DNA from: Ceratotherium simum simum
Lineage: Eukaryota; Chordata; Mammalia; Perissodactyla; Rhinocerotidae
Length of the DNA stretch: 64,000 bases
Direction: 5' to 3'
NCBI RefSeq assembly: GCF_000283155.1
Contig: NW_004454193.1
Location: 4,913,650-4,977,649 of the forward strand
Below, one piece after another: positions 1 through 10,912 of the stretch; positions within the stretch are counted from its first letter, which is position 1; each line of letters begins with the position of its first letter. A program made the position numbers and the translations under genes. The notes under the pieces are model-generated. The model was not told the DNA's origin. It saw only the letters and a program-made list of their open reading frames with translations, and made no database searches.

Positions 1-214
1 CCTATCTGATCACAGGAGATATTTAGCCTATATTCAGGACATTCATTCTGTAAACTTATATTGAGTGTCTAATCAGGCAGGTTTTTCCAACTGGGGTTCC
101 ACTAACTTCTCTCCATTTGTCTCAAATGGTACTAGTTATATACCACCCTTGGGAAAATTGAGAAAATAACTGAACCATTTTCTGTGTTCTGTGGTTCAGA
201 TGAGGAAGCTGTTA
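1..214. other. unassigned sequence
   Basis: AT-rich sequence with no recognised repeat or exon signal. Short open frames here look like chance. Confidence 0.4.
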
Positions 215-430
215 AGTGCCAAGTAGTGTACTCAGCACTGAGGACACAAAGGTAAATATGGCAGATTTGGTGCCATGGAACTGGCTGCCTTTCCATGGAA
301 GGTAGGTAATTAAGCAAGTACCAATAGTAGAGTGGTGAGTTTAATATGGGAGCAGGACATGGTAGCAAGGAGGATCTAATGTGATGTGGAGGTCAAGGAA
401 TTCCTTCCTCAGGAAGATCTATTTAACCTG
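215..430 (-). repeat. LINE2 fragment, antisense
   Basis: Reads as the reverse strand of the LINE2 3' region: 'ctcagcactgaggacacaaa', then a stretch matching the usual 'aagtaaccaatagtagagtggt' pattern, then 'agcaggacatgg'. A local duplication of its end lies at 391-469. Confidence 0.65.
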
Positions 431-469
431 GTCTAGGGGTCATGGAATTCCTTCCTAAGATCTCTTTAA

Positions 470-1400
470 GGGTATATCCCTATGAGAGGCTCAGGACTCC
501 TTGAGAGGTTGTTCAGAAATATTAGAACTGTTCTTTAGTTGTGGAATGAAAAGGCGTGGATGTTGAATTCCAGGTCAGCTTCCAAGGTTCTTATGCTGGC
601 TTGGGTGAGATCATCTTTTTTAAAAATATTGAAAATAGAACTAGTTTAAATTTATTGCTGAGAGGGTTATACACTTAATAGGAACATAATAATTTTGTTT
701 AAGTAATGTACATTTTTATCAGTGAAGGAATATATCCAGAATAGATAAACTTGGTGTTTCATATAAAAATCATTAAAACTCTTCTGTTTTTGGTGATGAT
801 TGTCTTAGTATCATTTAACAAGGTAAATCTTATGTTATAAGGTCTAATTAGTTATGAATATAAGAACTCAGTAAGAGGACGTTTGTTATTTATGTATGTA
901 CCCACTTGGTCTTTTTACCTCAATTTGTTTTATTTTTTGCAGTTTGACATTTTAGTGAGGTTCTGAGAAGGTTCTTTCAGTCCCTACTTTTTCCCTGGGT
1001 CATCTGGGATTATTTTACCAGTTTATCTGATGGTAATTTAGGAAACTAGATGTAGAACATTTTTGGTGATGGGCCAATGATCAGGAGACTTAAAAAATTT
1101 AAACTTCACCTGACAAATTCTACTCTGTGTTTTTTTTCCAAAGTCTATCTTTATCTTTTGTTTGCTCTCTCTTTTAGTGTATGGGTCAGCCTTTAATCCC
1201 CATTTAGTGGTTTTGCTTGCCTTCAGTAAGTAGAAGAAGGGGTAGTTTATTTGTTCATAGTTTCCAAACCACTTTAAATACCTTCTTTGAAAATTAACCA
1301 ACTAAACCATGGAGTCACAGTGAGTTCTTGTTACTTTCTCTTATTTCCAGGTCTGTTTCTTAACCATCTTAGTGTTGGTTTTGAAAAATAAATTTACCAT
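470..1400. other. unassigned AT-rich sequence
   Basis: No repeat family, splice-site pair or convincing frame recognised. The sequence is AT-rich with scattered homopolymer runs. Confidence 0.4.
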
Positions 1401-1402
1401 TA

Positions 1403-1557
1403 GAAAAAAGTGTTAGACGCTTTAAACAACCATTAGCTTCTTTGAAGACAGCATTGGTGTCTAATTCATCCTTCCGTCTCTCCACTGTACCTAGCGGAGT
1501 GTCTTGCACATAAGAGACATTTATAAGTGTCTGTTGAAGAGAGATTGAATGATGGAG
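1403..1557 (+). repeat. LINE2 3' end
   Basis: Degenerate LINE2 terminal motif: a 'ctagcggagtgtcttgcacataag' type segment followed by 'acatttataagtgtctgttg' and an AATGA-like end. Sense orientation. Confidence 0.6.
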
Positions 1558-1667
1558 AGCCTCCAGCATCTGATAGATGTTACGTGTGACCCTTAATTAT
1601 CATACTGGCTCCTTGGCTGCTGATTGGATTTATTGTGGCTGAGTTTAACATCGCAGGTTTTGGCATT

Positions 1668-1816
1668 TAGACTGTATGCTTCAAGAAAGTAGAGACTAAG
1701 AAAGTAGAGATAACGAAACTTTTGAGTTTTGTTATCACCATTCTATCCCTAGCACTTAACATTGTGCCAGGCACATAGTAAATTTTCCATAAATATTTAT
1801 CGAATGAATGAATGAA
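1668..1816 (+). repeat. LINE2 3' end
   Basis: Clear LINE2 terminus: 'ccctagcacttaacattgtg', then 'ccaggcacatagtaa', then an 'aataaatatttgttgaatga' type end, here 'aaatatttatcgaatgaatg'. Confidence 0.85.
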
Positions 1817-1829
1817 TTCCCAAGAGCAT

Positions 1830-4390
1830 CACCTGTTATTGGTCATTAGGCTTTCTAGTGAGAGATGGAAACGGAACCTGAAAGAAATAATGGACAGTAG
1901 TTAAATACTTTATGGGTTTTAAATTACTTAACATACCGTAGATATAGGTATTAATGTTGAGAAACAAGGCTCTTCTCTTCAGCATATGCTTTAACAGTCA
2001 ACAGTTGTTTTCTAGAGTTCTCTTTCAAATTTAAAATGCTTGTTTACCATCCAGGTTTAGTGTGGTTTGTTAGTTTATTATGGTAGATTTCTTGATAAAG
2101 TTATATTTAAAATGTGACTTTCTAACTTCTAGAAGAAAAGAACTTTATAGTAGAGATGATACTTTTGGAACCTTAAAAAAAAGGCACAGTTTAGAGAAGG
2201 TGAATTTAAAGTTCTGCTAACCTCATTCACTTCACCTTCTGTCATAAACTAGTTTGTGTTATTTTACAAAGTTTGTCTCGCCAGTTGATTTTCCAGTGTA
2301 ACCTGGGAGGAATCTTGGGGACTGTTGGGTTGGGTCAGGATGTGTTCAGGAGATTAAGATTTGCATTGGGAGGAACCTGTTTCCAGACATTCGCCTTGGC
2401 GTCATATTTCTCTGCAAGGCTAGCGTGAGTGAAAGCTGAGCCTGGAGTAGGTGCTATAGGCTTGCATTTTTGTTTATGCTACAAGCATCTGTCCTGTTGC
2501 CATGTGGATCGTTTATTTCCTCTGTAGTTTTGGAAATGACCTGCTTGTAGATTGACCATGCCTTCTTTTATGTTAAAGAACTGCCAAATGGATAAGTGGC
2601 TGGTGAGACCTTTACAGCTGGTAGAAACCAAGTAGAAAACTCAGTTTCGAGGACGAAATTATGTTGCATCTGGTCTGAGAAGGAGATTTGTTGCCAGTAC
2701 ATGAGTGTTTTCGTAACTGTGAGCAGAAGATTCAAAGCTCTGATTTCTGCCTTAGACCTAAGTCTGCCCTTTGGCACCTTCATTTAGTGACTGGTTCATT
2801 CAACACTGAGCCTCAAGGGCCAGCATTTCTCCAATAATATAAAATGGGCTGATGTGGCAACCTCAACTCACTCTGCTGAATTGGGCGTGATTAAAGTCTC
2901 AAGGCTGTATTAATATGGATTTTCTATCCCTATGTACAGCAGCCCATTATCTCACAGTTTTCTAGTTTGCCATTTTTTGAAAACAGAGATGGAAAATTTT
3001 GCTGATGAATTTTTTTTTTCCTGTCAGCATGTACACTCTGCTTTTTTTTTTTGCTTGAGAATAGCACCGGGCAAACAAATGCAAACATTACAGTTTACGG
3101 GGACTCCAGCCTGTTGTCATGTCAATCTTGTTATTTAGGTAAATAGTGTGCAATTTTTCACCGAATCAGCAGCCAATATGCTGCGAGCAATTTTTGTTTT
3201 AGTCACATTATTGGCTGGTAACACTATTAATGAGATAATAATTGGGAAATCATAGTCATTGTTCTCTTAACACATGATCCTTGCATTGGAACCAGACAGC
3301 CAGAGGAGTTGCATATGCAGATGGAAAGGGAGGAGAGGATGGGTAGCCAGTGTCTAGCTTTTAAATTCATCAGACCCCTGCTGCGTAAATTGCCCCAGCT
3401 GTTAATGCTGGAACCATTACAGTAATGGACTCAGCAAATGAAGGAGAACGAAGACACGCACACTTTATTACCAGAGGGGCAATTTTCTCTTCATCTGTAA
3501 TAGCAGTGGTGCCTCATATTGATCAGACCATCAAGATACTAATCCTCTGTAAAATTACTTGTTATAACTGAAAATGTGTTAATCCCAATCAGTCTGCGTC
3601 CTGACTGCCTACTTACTATTGAATACAGACTGTTAGATGGTTTATTTTTCATGATTTAAAGGCTTTGCCCTGAAAACGTTGGCGTTTCCCTCGCAACACT
3701 GAGTGCTTAATCTTAGCTATAGCCCAGGGTTGTCTTTTTGTTTTAACCAGAACATCACCCACTTAATTAAGGAGTGAGTGTCTGTCTTGCTGTCTGAGTT
3801 ATGCTGGTGTTTTATGTTCCTCTGGATTTATTAAGTGTCTTGTTTAACATTCAGTCTGTGGTTTGTGCTGTAAATAAAAATAGGCCCATCTTGCACATAT
3901 TAGAAATTTGCAGGTAGCAAATGTCAATAAGCACCGGGGATGTGAGGTTCTTTGATTTATATTTCAGGCACCAGGTTGTGCTTTGTCGATTGAACCCAAA
4001 GGCAGGATGCATCCTGGTGTCTTCTCGGTAGCAGATGTGTTTTTGCATCCTTGTCTGAAAAAGTTTATGGTTATTTCTGCATCCTTGGTTCAGTAGATTG
4101 CTTTTTAGACAATGAGGCATATCTACTCTCCCCCTTGTGTTTTGTGAGAAATGACTACAGCTAAAATATTATTATATTATAAAAAGACCTGTTAAAAACT
4201 GAGTTCTGTCTTCCTTAGTATTTAGAATTTTAGGAATTACTCCTTAAAATTTCTATTTTTTTCTATTATATAATGTCTCCATATACATTATATGTTTATT
4301 TGTACACAGACTCAGACGCCCTCTTGGCAATATTTAATTTATTCTAAGATATTGTCACTGCTCAAAGCATTTGTGTGGTATGCTCTGTAG
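1830..4390. other. 2.5-kb repeat-free block
   Basis: No interspersed repeat recognised over about 2.5 kb, which is unusual for this window. Translations are interrupted in all frames beyond about 90 codons. Two parts (2790-2960 and 3130-3610) look like conserved non-coding elements because of dense homeodomain and POU-like AT motifs in moderately complex sequence. Confidence 0.45.
3130..3610. promoter_or_regulatory. candidate conserved non-coding element
   Basis: Repeat-free, balanced-composition sequence with many regulatory-looking cores: CAGCTG-type E-boxes, TTAATG and TAATGA homeodomain sites, TGCATATGCA-like words and 'gctgttaatgctggaac'. Inferred from texture only; there is no alignment. 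Confidence 0.35.
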
Positions 4391-4392
4391 AG

Positions 4393-4550
4393 TTCATTCA
4401 GAAATACTTAATTAGTACTCTTTGTGTGCCAGGAATTGTGTTAGGGGTTGGAGACAAGGATGAATAAGATATAATCTTTGCCATTGAGGACCTCAGCTCA
4501 GTAGGAAGATAGGCATGTGAACAAATAACTACAATAATGGAGGATAGTAA
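4393..4550 (-). repeat. LINE2 fragment, antisense
   Basis: Antisense LINE2 terminus: 'attcagaaatacttaattag' then 'tgtgccaggaattgtgttag', followed by 'gacaaggatgaataagata' and 'gtgaacaaataac'. Confidence 0.85.
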
Positions 4551-4720
4551 ATGTTAAAATCCACCAGTTATGGGGGCAATAACAAAATCAGTCTCATCGA
4601 TTTTTCTTGCTGTGTTACCCAAAGCAGAATTGTGCAGTTTAATCACACTTTACGACTTGTATCTGAATGATTCCTAGCTGTTTGATAGAAATCTCATCTT
4701 TCCGCACGAGAGACTTGTTT

Positions 4721-4737
4721 ACTGCCCCCTGGGGACA
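4721..4737 (-). promoter_or_regulatory. CTCF-like motif
   Basis: 'ACTGCCCCCTGGGGACA' resembles the reverse CTCF consensus TAGTGCCCCCTGGTGGC, with about three differences. It lies in unique sequence between a LINE2 and a MIR. Motif match only. Confidence 0.3.
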
Positions 4738-4904
4738 AAGGAAGGATTTCCACAAATGTTCCGATCAGTGACCACATCTTTGGATATGTATAGTTTCCCA
4801 TGGAGACTACTGTAAAGGGGATAGTGCTTATTTGATTGTTTATGTTCTGGCATTTATATTATAAATCAGTCTGGTTGTTTTCGAGTATAGTTCATCAGGA
4901 GAGA

Positions 4905-5155
4905 CAGTAGCCTCTGGTGGTCAAGAGCCTGGATTTTGGAGCCAGGCTGCCTTGTTCTTCCCCTAGCTCCCCTGCTTGCTAGTGGAGTGATCTTGGGCAA
5001 GTCATTAATCTCCTTGAGCCTCAATCTTCATCTGTAAAATGGGAATGGTAATAGTTGTGAGGGTTAAAGGATTTAATATACGTAAAGCATTTAGAATACT
5101 GATGGGCATATACATATAAGTGCTATACATATGAGCGTTAGCTGTTATTATTACC
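4905..5155 (+). repeat. MIR SINE, near full length
   Basis: MIR order is preserved: 'tggtcaagagcctggatttt', 'agtgatcttgggcaagtcat', 'tcatctgtaaaatgggaatg', 'gtaaagcatttagaatac' and a TTATTATTA end. Confidence 0.92.
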
Positions 5156-7200
5156 ATGGATTTGACTGTAGGTAATGAAATTATTTTTCACATGTAGTTT
5201 ATGAAAATCGATTTTGTAAATATATGACCGTAATATGTATGGCATATAAGATGGTGAAGCATTTCTTATTTAAAATATTATTTTTTCCTGATTAGATAAT
5301 AATTTGTTATTTTGGAAAAATTTAAAAATACAGAAAAATAAGCAGTGAAAAAAAGTCTCCTATAATCCTCCAGAGATAATCACTATGTTACTATATTAGC
5401 GTATTTCTTAGAATATTATTATTATGCCTATTATATGTACAATATATACAGTATGATTGCAATTTTATCTAAAATATATTTAGGATCCATATTTATAAAG
5501 ATAATTTTAAACAAAAGTTGGAATCATAATGTGCATATTTTGTACTCTGCTCCTTTTCACTTACCAGTATTCAGTATATTGTGATTATTTTTTCGTGCCA
5601 TTATAATTATATAGTATCTCCTCATATGGATTTTTTTCCTGCTATTATAAATTATCCTTCGGTGACCATTCTTGCACATAAATCTCTGTGCAAATCTCTG
5701 GCATTTTCCATAGGGTAAATTAAAAGAAGGTGAATTGTCAGGTTAACATTTGTAAAGATTTTTGGTTTGCATTGTCAGATTGCTGCCCAGTGAGGTGATG
5801 CCAGTTTTCGCTCTAACATGCAATGCAGGAGAATGCATATTTGGTACATCCTCTCCAACACTGGGAATTATCGTAAAATAAAAATAGTTGCCAATTTAGC
5901 AGAGATGAAGTAGGAGCTCATTGTAGAACTAATTTGTATTTTCTTAATTACTAAGTATATGGTTGAATTCCCTCCTACTGCGTTTATTGGTCAAGTATAA
6001 TTTTTCTGTGATTTATTTATTCATATAGCCTTCGTTCATTTTGCTAATGTATGTTTGTCTTATTGATTTGTAAGAACACTTCATAGATTAGGGATGTTAT
6101 TATTTGTTAATCGTGTGATGGAAATATTTTTCATAGTTCGTTTATTGCCTTTTGTATTTTTGTTATTCAAAAATTTTCCTGTATTTTTGTGTAGGGAAAC
6201 TTTTCCTACCTAAATACCAGATTAAGGGTCACTTATATGTCCTTCTAGTTATTTTATGTTTTAATTTTTTTCATATAATTCTTAGAATGCATCTAGAATT
6301 TAGTTGATATATGATACAGAGTAGATATCTAACTTTTTCCTCCCACATGGTTAACCAGTTATCCCCGCTGCATTTATTGGCTACTCTGAATGCTGAAATA
6401 CTCAGATCAGCTTTTTATTCTATTTCTTTTGTTTTGTCTGTTACTTTTGACACACCATTTTAATTACCAGAGTCTTATGATAGCTTTCGATATCTGGCAG
6501 TACAAGGCCCCCATGATTATTTTTGTTTTCAGAAGTTCCTTGGCTCTTCTCTTGTACTAAGACAACTTAAATTTTTTTCCAGATAAACTTAAAAATCACT
6601 TTTTCAAGGTCTCCTGTGTACTCTACCAACATTTTTGTATTTTAATTTTATTGTATTAAATTTATAACTTAATTTGGAAACTACTGAAATATTTACAGTA
6701 AATATTTTTTCTCATTCAGTAGTGTTATCTGTTTTTACATTTGTTTAACCTTTGTTTTATGACCCTCAGAAAGTTGTATAATTTTATTCAATTAGGTATT
6801 ATTTATTACCTTTTGGGTTTATTCCTGGGTATTTTACATACTTGATTACTATTTTTGGTTACTATTGCAAATGGGATATTTCTAAATTATATTTTTTAAG
6901 TGGTACCTGAGAAAGCTCTATATCTGTGTGTTATTCTTGTAATTGGCCACAATACAGAATGCATCCTTATTCTAATTTTTTTGGTTGATTTTCTTGGGTT
7001 TTCTAGGTGTATACTAGGCAGATAATTTAATCATCTGCAAATATAATTTGGTCTTTCCCCTTTCAGTAATTATACTCTCCTCCCCTTTTTTTTTTCTTAT
7101 GTTATTACATTATCTAGAGCCTCTAAATAATGTTGATAGCAGATAGTCATGCCTTTAATAGTTATGCTTTGGGATTCTAGTATTAAGTATAATGTTAGTG

Positions 7201-7509
7201 GGGCCAGCTCCATGGCTTAGTGGTTAAGTGCACGTGCTCCGCTACTGGCGGCCCAGGTTTGGATCCTGGGCGTGCACCAACGCACCACTTGTCCGGCCAT
7301 GCTGAGGCGGCATCCCACATACAGCAACTAGAAGGATGTGCAACTATGACATGCAACTATCTACTGGGGCTTTGGGGAGAAAAAGAGAAAAAAAAGGAGG
7401 AGGATTGGCAATAGATGTTAGCTCAGGGCCGGTCTTCCTCAGCAAAAAGAGGAGGATTGGCATGGATGTTAGCTCAGGGCTGATCTTCCTCACAAAAAAA
7501 AAATAAAAA
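7201..7509 (+). mobile_element. ERE1-type SINE
   Basis: The tRNA-derived head 'ggggccagctccatggctta' is followed by the 'cccacatacagcaactag' module, two tandem copies of a 'gaggattggca..gatgttagctcagggc' module and an A-rich tail. The element interrupts the antisense L1. Degenerate target-site copies flank it: AAGTATAATGTTAGTG at 7185-7200 and AAGTATAGTGATAGTT from 7510. The B-box region is 'gtttggatcctgg'. Confidence 0.96.
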
Positions 7510-7777
7510 AAGTATAGTGATAGTTGTTGGCAATAATCTTTGTTAGTTTACTTTTTTTCCTAGGGACTGAGGTTGAATTTTTGTTGAATATTTTTTTGAC
7601 ATCTATTTAGATGGTAATGTCTTTACCTTGTCTACTGATAGAATATAATCTATTAATATGGTTTCTAATATTGGTTCCTTGGGATAACTCCTACTTGGTC
7701 ACATTATATTGGCCTTTTAACGTACTACTGAATTCAACCTTTTAATATTTCAGTTAGGAAAGTAAGATGGGTCTGTA

Positions 7778-7977
7778 GTAGTGATTACCAAGGATGCTTA
7801 GAAGATGGTACCCCTGAAGAGTATATCAGAATCTTTGGTGAGGCAAATTTAATATACATATTATGATCATAATTCAAACTACAGTTAGTAAAACTTAATA
7901 AAGCTGTTTTGGCTCATGAGGATAAACTAACAATAGAGGGAGGTAAAATGGGTAAAAATATTGAGAAGCATTCCATT
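7778..7977. repeat. unidentified ~200-bp insert inside L1
   Basis: L1 ORF2 antisense reads continuously up to 'gatgggtctgtag' and resumes near 'tcttttgtcaagtgttggtg'. The intervening 200 bp has no L1 counterpart I can recall. I cannot name the element or fix exact target-site copies. Confidence 0.45.
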
Positions 7978-8636
7978 GCTCTTTGTACTTTCTTTTGTCA
8001 AGTGTTGGTGTCGTAGATGAGCCTGTGTCATAAAATGAATTGCACCGTTTTCCTCCTTTAGTGCTCTGGAATGATTTAAAAAGGATCAGAATTATTTGTC
8101 CCTTGGAAGTTTTAACTAAATTACTTGTAAAACTCTTCATGTGTTGTTGGGGAAGATAATTTTTGAATAACTTTTCAAATACCTTTGCTGGTTATTGGTC
8201 TATTTGGTTTTCTTCTTGAGTAAATTTTGGTCATGATTTCTCAGAAATTGAGGTTTCAAATTTATTGGCGTGGCATTGAACATAACGTTCTCTGGTTTAC
8301 AAGATCGAGTTATGCAGTTTTATAATTAAAATATTCCATATTCACTTTTTATGTCTACTTTTTAATGATAACTTTCTGTATTCGTGCATTCTCTTAAAAA
8401 ATTGATTATATTTCCCTGTGGTCTTTTTTTTAAAACTAGCTCTTGAATTTGTTTATGCTAATTCATTAATTTCTACCTTTATCTTTATTGTTTCCTTCCT
8501 TCTGCTTTGCTTGAACTTTTGTTTTTATTTTATTAAATTCTTGAGATTAGTCCTTAGTTCAATTTATTTTCCTTCTTTTTTTATATGGAAAGCATTTCAA
8601 AATCTTAAAAATAATTTTCTCTTCTGTATTCCTGTA

Positions 8637-8800
8637 GCAGCTTGTGCATATTTTTGTAGCACTTAGCACTCAGTGTTGTAATGATTTTTTGTTAATTTCT
8701 TCCCTCCTTCGTTATACAGACTATATTTTATTTATCTTTGTACTCTAGTGCATGCAGAGTCTTGAACACAATAGACACTAAATGATGTTTCTTGAATGAA
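8637..8800 (+). repeat. LINE2 3' end
   Basis: LINE2 terminus: 'gtagcacttagcactcagtg', then 'tttatttatctttgtactct', then 'ttgaacacaatagacact' and a TTGAATGAA end. Confidence 0.8.
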
Positions 8801-8819
8801 TATCAGCCCCTCCCATCAC

Positions 8820-8848
8820 ACACCCACACACCCACACTCCCCCCACAG
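8820..8848 (+). repeat. short CA/C-rich simple repeat
   Basis: About 28 bp of imperfect (CACACCC)n next to the LINE2 end. Confidence 0.7.
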
Positions 8849-8911
8849 GAATTAACCAAGTCCAGAACTTTTCGTTGTGTTGTGTAGACTTCTAGAGCTC
8901 TTTATTACAGG

Positions 8912-9143
8912 GAGTAGCTGCTGCAGTGGAAGGAGCACTTCACTGGTACCAGTTAGGAGGCTGAACTTCTAGTCTTACATCTGTCACTTTGTGGGCATTA
9001 CCTGGTATGAGTTCCTCAGTCTCTGTGATGTTTGCTCATCTGTAAAATTGGGGGCGATCGTCAGCTCCCCTCCCTGCTTCATCTGAGATGTTGTCAAAAA
9101 GATAATGAATGTAAAAGAACTCTGAACACTAAAAATGTTGTAT
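8912..9143 (+). repeat. MIR SINE, degenerate
   Basis: MIR-like order: 'ctgcagtggaaggagcactt', 'gctcatctgtaaaattgggg', then 'gtaaaagaactctgaacact'. An ERE SINE is inserted at its 3' end. Confidence 0.7.
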
Positions 9144-9160
9144 AGATATAATATGATTTT

Positions 9161-9346
9161 TTTTTTTTTTCCTGAGGAAGATTTGCCCTGAGCTGACATC
9201 TGTGCTAATCTTCCTGTATTTTGTATGTGGGTTGCTACCACAGCATGGCCGCCGATGAGTGGTGTAGGTCTGTGCCCAGGAACCGAGCCCAGACTGCTGA
9301 AGCAGAGTGAGCCAAACTTAACCACTAGGCCGTGAGGCCGTCCCCA
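9161..9346 (-). mobile_element. ERE-type SINE, antisense
   Basis: A T-run is followed by 'cctgaggaagatttgccctg', 'ttttgtatgtgggttgctac', 'accacagcatggc' and a tRNA-like head ending 'ccgtgaggccgtcccc'. It is flanked by a perfect 17-bp target-site duplication, AGATATAATATGATTTT (9144-9160 and 9347-9363). Confidence 0.96.
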
Positions 9347-9404
9347 AGATATAATATGATTTTAAATAGAACGCTTTTAGTATCCTTGTCTTATCCACCA
9401 CCAC

Positions 9405-9562
9405 ACCAGCCTTACTCCCCAAGATAGAAATCATTAAGTTCTTTGTAGCAGAAACTATGTGAAAAAATACGTATATATACATACACATATTGTGTCTTCT
9501 GAAATATCTAGCACAGAACTTTGTTGATAGATATACAATAAATATTTGTTGATTGAATGTTT
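9405..9562 (+). repeat. LINE2 3' end
   Basis: LINE2 terminus: 'atatctagcacagaactttg', then 'acaataaatatttgttgatt'. An internal AT-rich (TA/CA)n run lies near 9465-9490. Confidence 0.8.
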
Positions 9563-9569
9563 TCTGAGA

Positions 9570-10790
9570 TCGCTTTTCAAACGCTTGTTACCGAGTGATC
9601 CTTAAGTATTCTAAGACCTAGGAGCCCTGCAGCCAACCATGGGATCTCTAGTTTACTATGAAAAGAAAAAAAGCTTCTAGTTTACTAGGGTGACCTAGAC
9701 AGCGATGTCACACACAGTGAAATGGATGTGCATTGCTTGAGAACGTAAACCTTTTGGTTCAATCCCATTTCCTCTGCAGAAGAAAGCTGGAGACATTATA
9801 CTCTTTTCCCAAAATACAGACTAAAAAGCTAGTTGAATTTATAAAAATTGATAAATTATAAAACTGATAAAAATTCTTTTCCATTTTCATAAGTCTTAGA
9901 GCAGTTTTTAAAAAAATTTTTATTTGGAGGAAAGATAAATTAATGACATTCCTTCCCGTTCAGTTACACTTACATTACAATTTCATAGCTTCCCTTGCAC
10001 TGAGATTTATTTTTATTTTTAACTTATTTTGTTTATTGCTCTGGAGGGGTAATACTGTATCACCATCTCTTTTACTTAAGATCTCCCATGTTCTTTGGGG
10101 AAATGAGTGCCATCTGATAAGTCAGTCTTAGATTAACTGGTTGTTTTTAAATTGCTAGACGTTATCCAAATCAGAGTGTTAGTAGTTTTCTGTGTAATTA
10201 TTAAATATTCTCTTTTAGAACAGTCTTCACTGAAGGACTTCCTACAACCGCTGACACCGCAGTCTTGTGGCTTCTAGTAGAGCCCGTGAGCGAGCAGGAC
10301 CCCTCCTGTGCCCCCACCCCCTTTTTTCAACAGTTCATTGCAGCTGGAAAAAGTGGGTATGACTTTTTGAAAACAAATATACCCTTTAGGCTACTTTTAA
10401 AGATTCCCATGAGACTTTATATCTCAGATAATTGATGAAAAATTCTGTTTGGTTGTTTTTAAGCTCAAACTATGGGGATTTACAAAAAAAAAATTTCATC
10501 TCAGAGAAATAAAAATTAATTTGATGATGATGTATTAGATCCACCAATCCCTGAGGAGTTGTCTTAAGTACCCCCTCTTTCCTGAAGCTTTTGAGGATTA
10601 TTCTTTTCATCTCTTTCCTTACTGACTTTATTTACTACCTCAAAATACATGGTAACAATAGTAAGTGTGTGTATCGTACATTTACTGGTGTATGGTACCA
10701 CATATCTTGACATTTGGGCATGTTAAATTTGGCATTTTAGTATTGCTTATAAAACCTATTAAAACCTATTAGCTTTTTATGTGATTCTCT
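9570..10790. other. unassigned AT-rich sequence
   Basis: Nothing recognised. A GC-richer patch at about 10225-10330 ('gtagagcccgtgagcgagca') has no frame or splice support. Confidence 0.4.
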
Positions 10791-10796
10791 TTTCCC

Positions 10797-10912
10797 TAGG
10801 GAGATTATAAGCTCCCTCTGGCCAGGAACCTTGTTTTAAATTCATTTTATTTATCTAGCAGGGTGCTAAAGATATGGTTGGCTCTCAACATTGCTTGTCA
10901 AATGGAAGCATA
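10797..10912 (+). repeat. LINE2 3' end
   Basis: LINE2 terminus: 'tataagctccctctggccag', 'aaccttgttttaaattcat' and 'tatctagcagggtgc'. Confidence 0.75.

Larger units (their letters stand above)
5270..8630 (-). mobile_element. L1M LINE, antisense, 5'-truncated, interrupted
   Basis: A long run matches the reverse strand of an old mammalian L1. It begins with the 3' UTR ('tcctataatcctccagagat') and continues through the C-terminal and reverse-transcriptase parts of ORF2. Recognisable antisense segments include 'cagattgctgcccagtgagg', 'ttggttgattttcttgggtt', 'ggcctcataaaatgaattg'-like text and 'ttccttccttctgctttgct'. Every frame carries stops, so the element is dead. An ERE SINE (7201-7509) and an unassigned segment (about 7778-7977) split it. 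The subfamily is probably L1ME/L1MC but I cannot resolve it. Confidence 0.9.

Noticed and set aside
1682..1712. Two adjacent AGAAAGTAGAGA words
   Set aside because: A single 15-16-bp slip at the edge of a LINE2; not distinctive.
7201..7280. tRNA-like sequence with A and B boxes
   Set aside because: It is the head of an ERE SINE, and the same head occurs in all seven copies. It is not a functional tRNA gene.
10225..10330. GC-richer patch suggesting a CpG island or exon
   Set aside because: Very few CpGs, no open frame and no splice pair.
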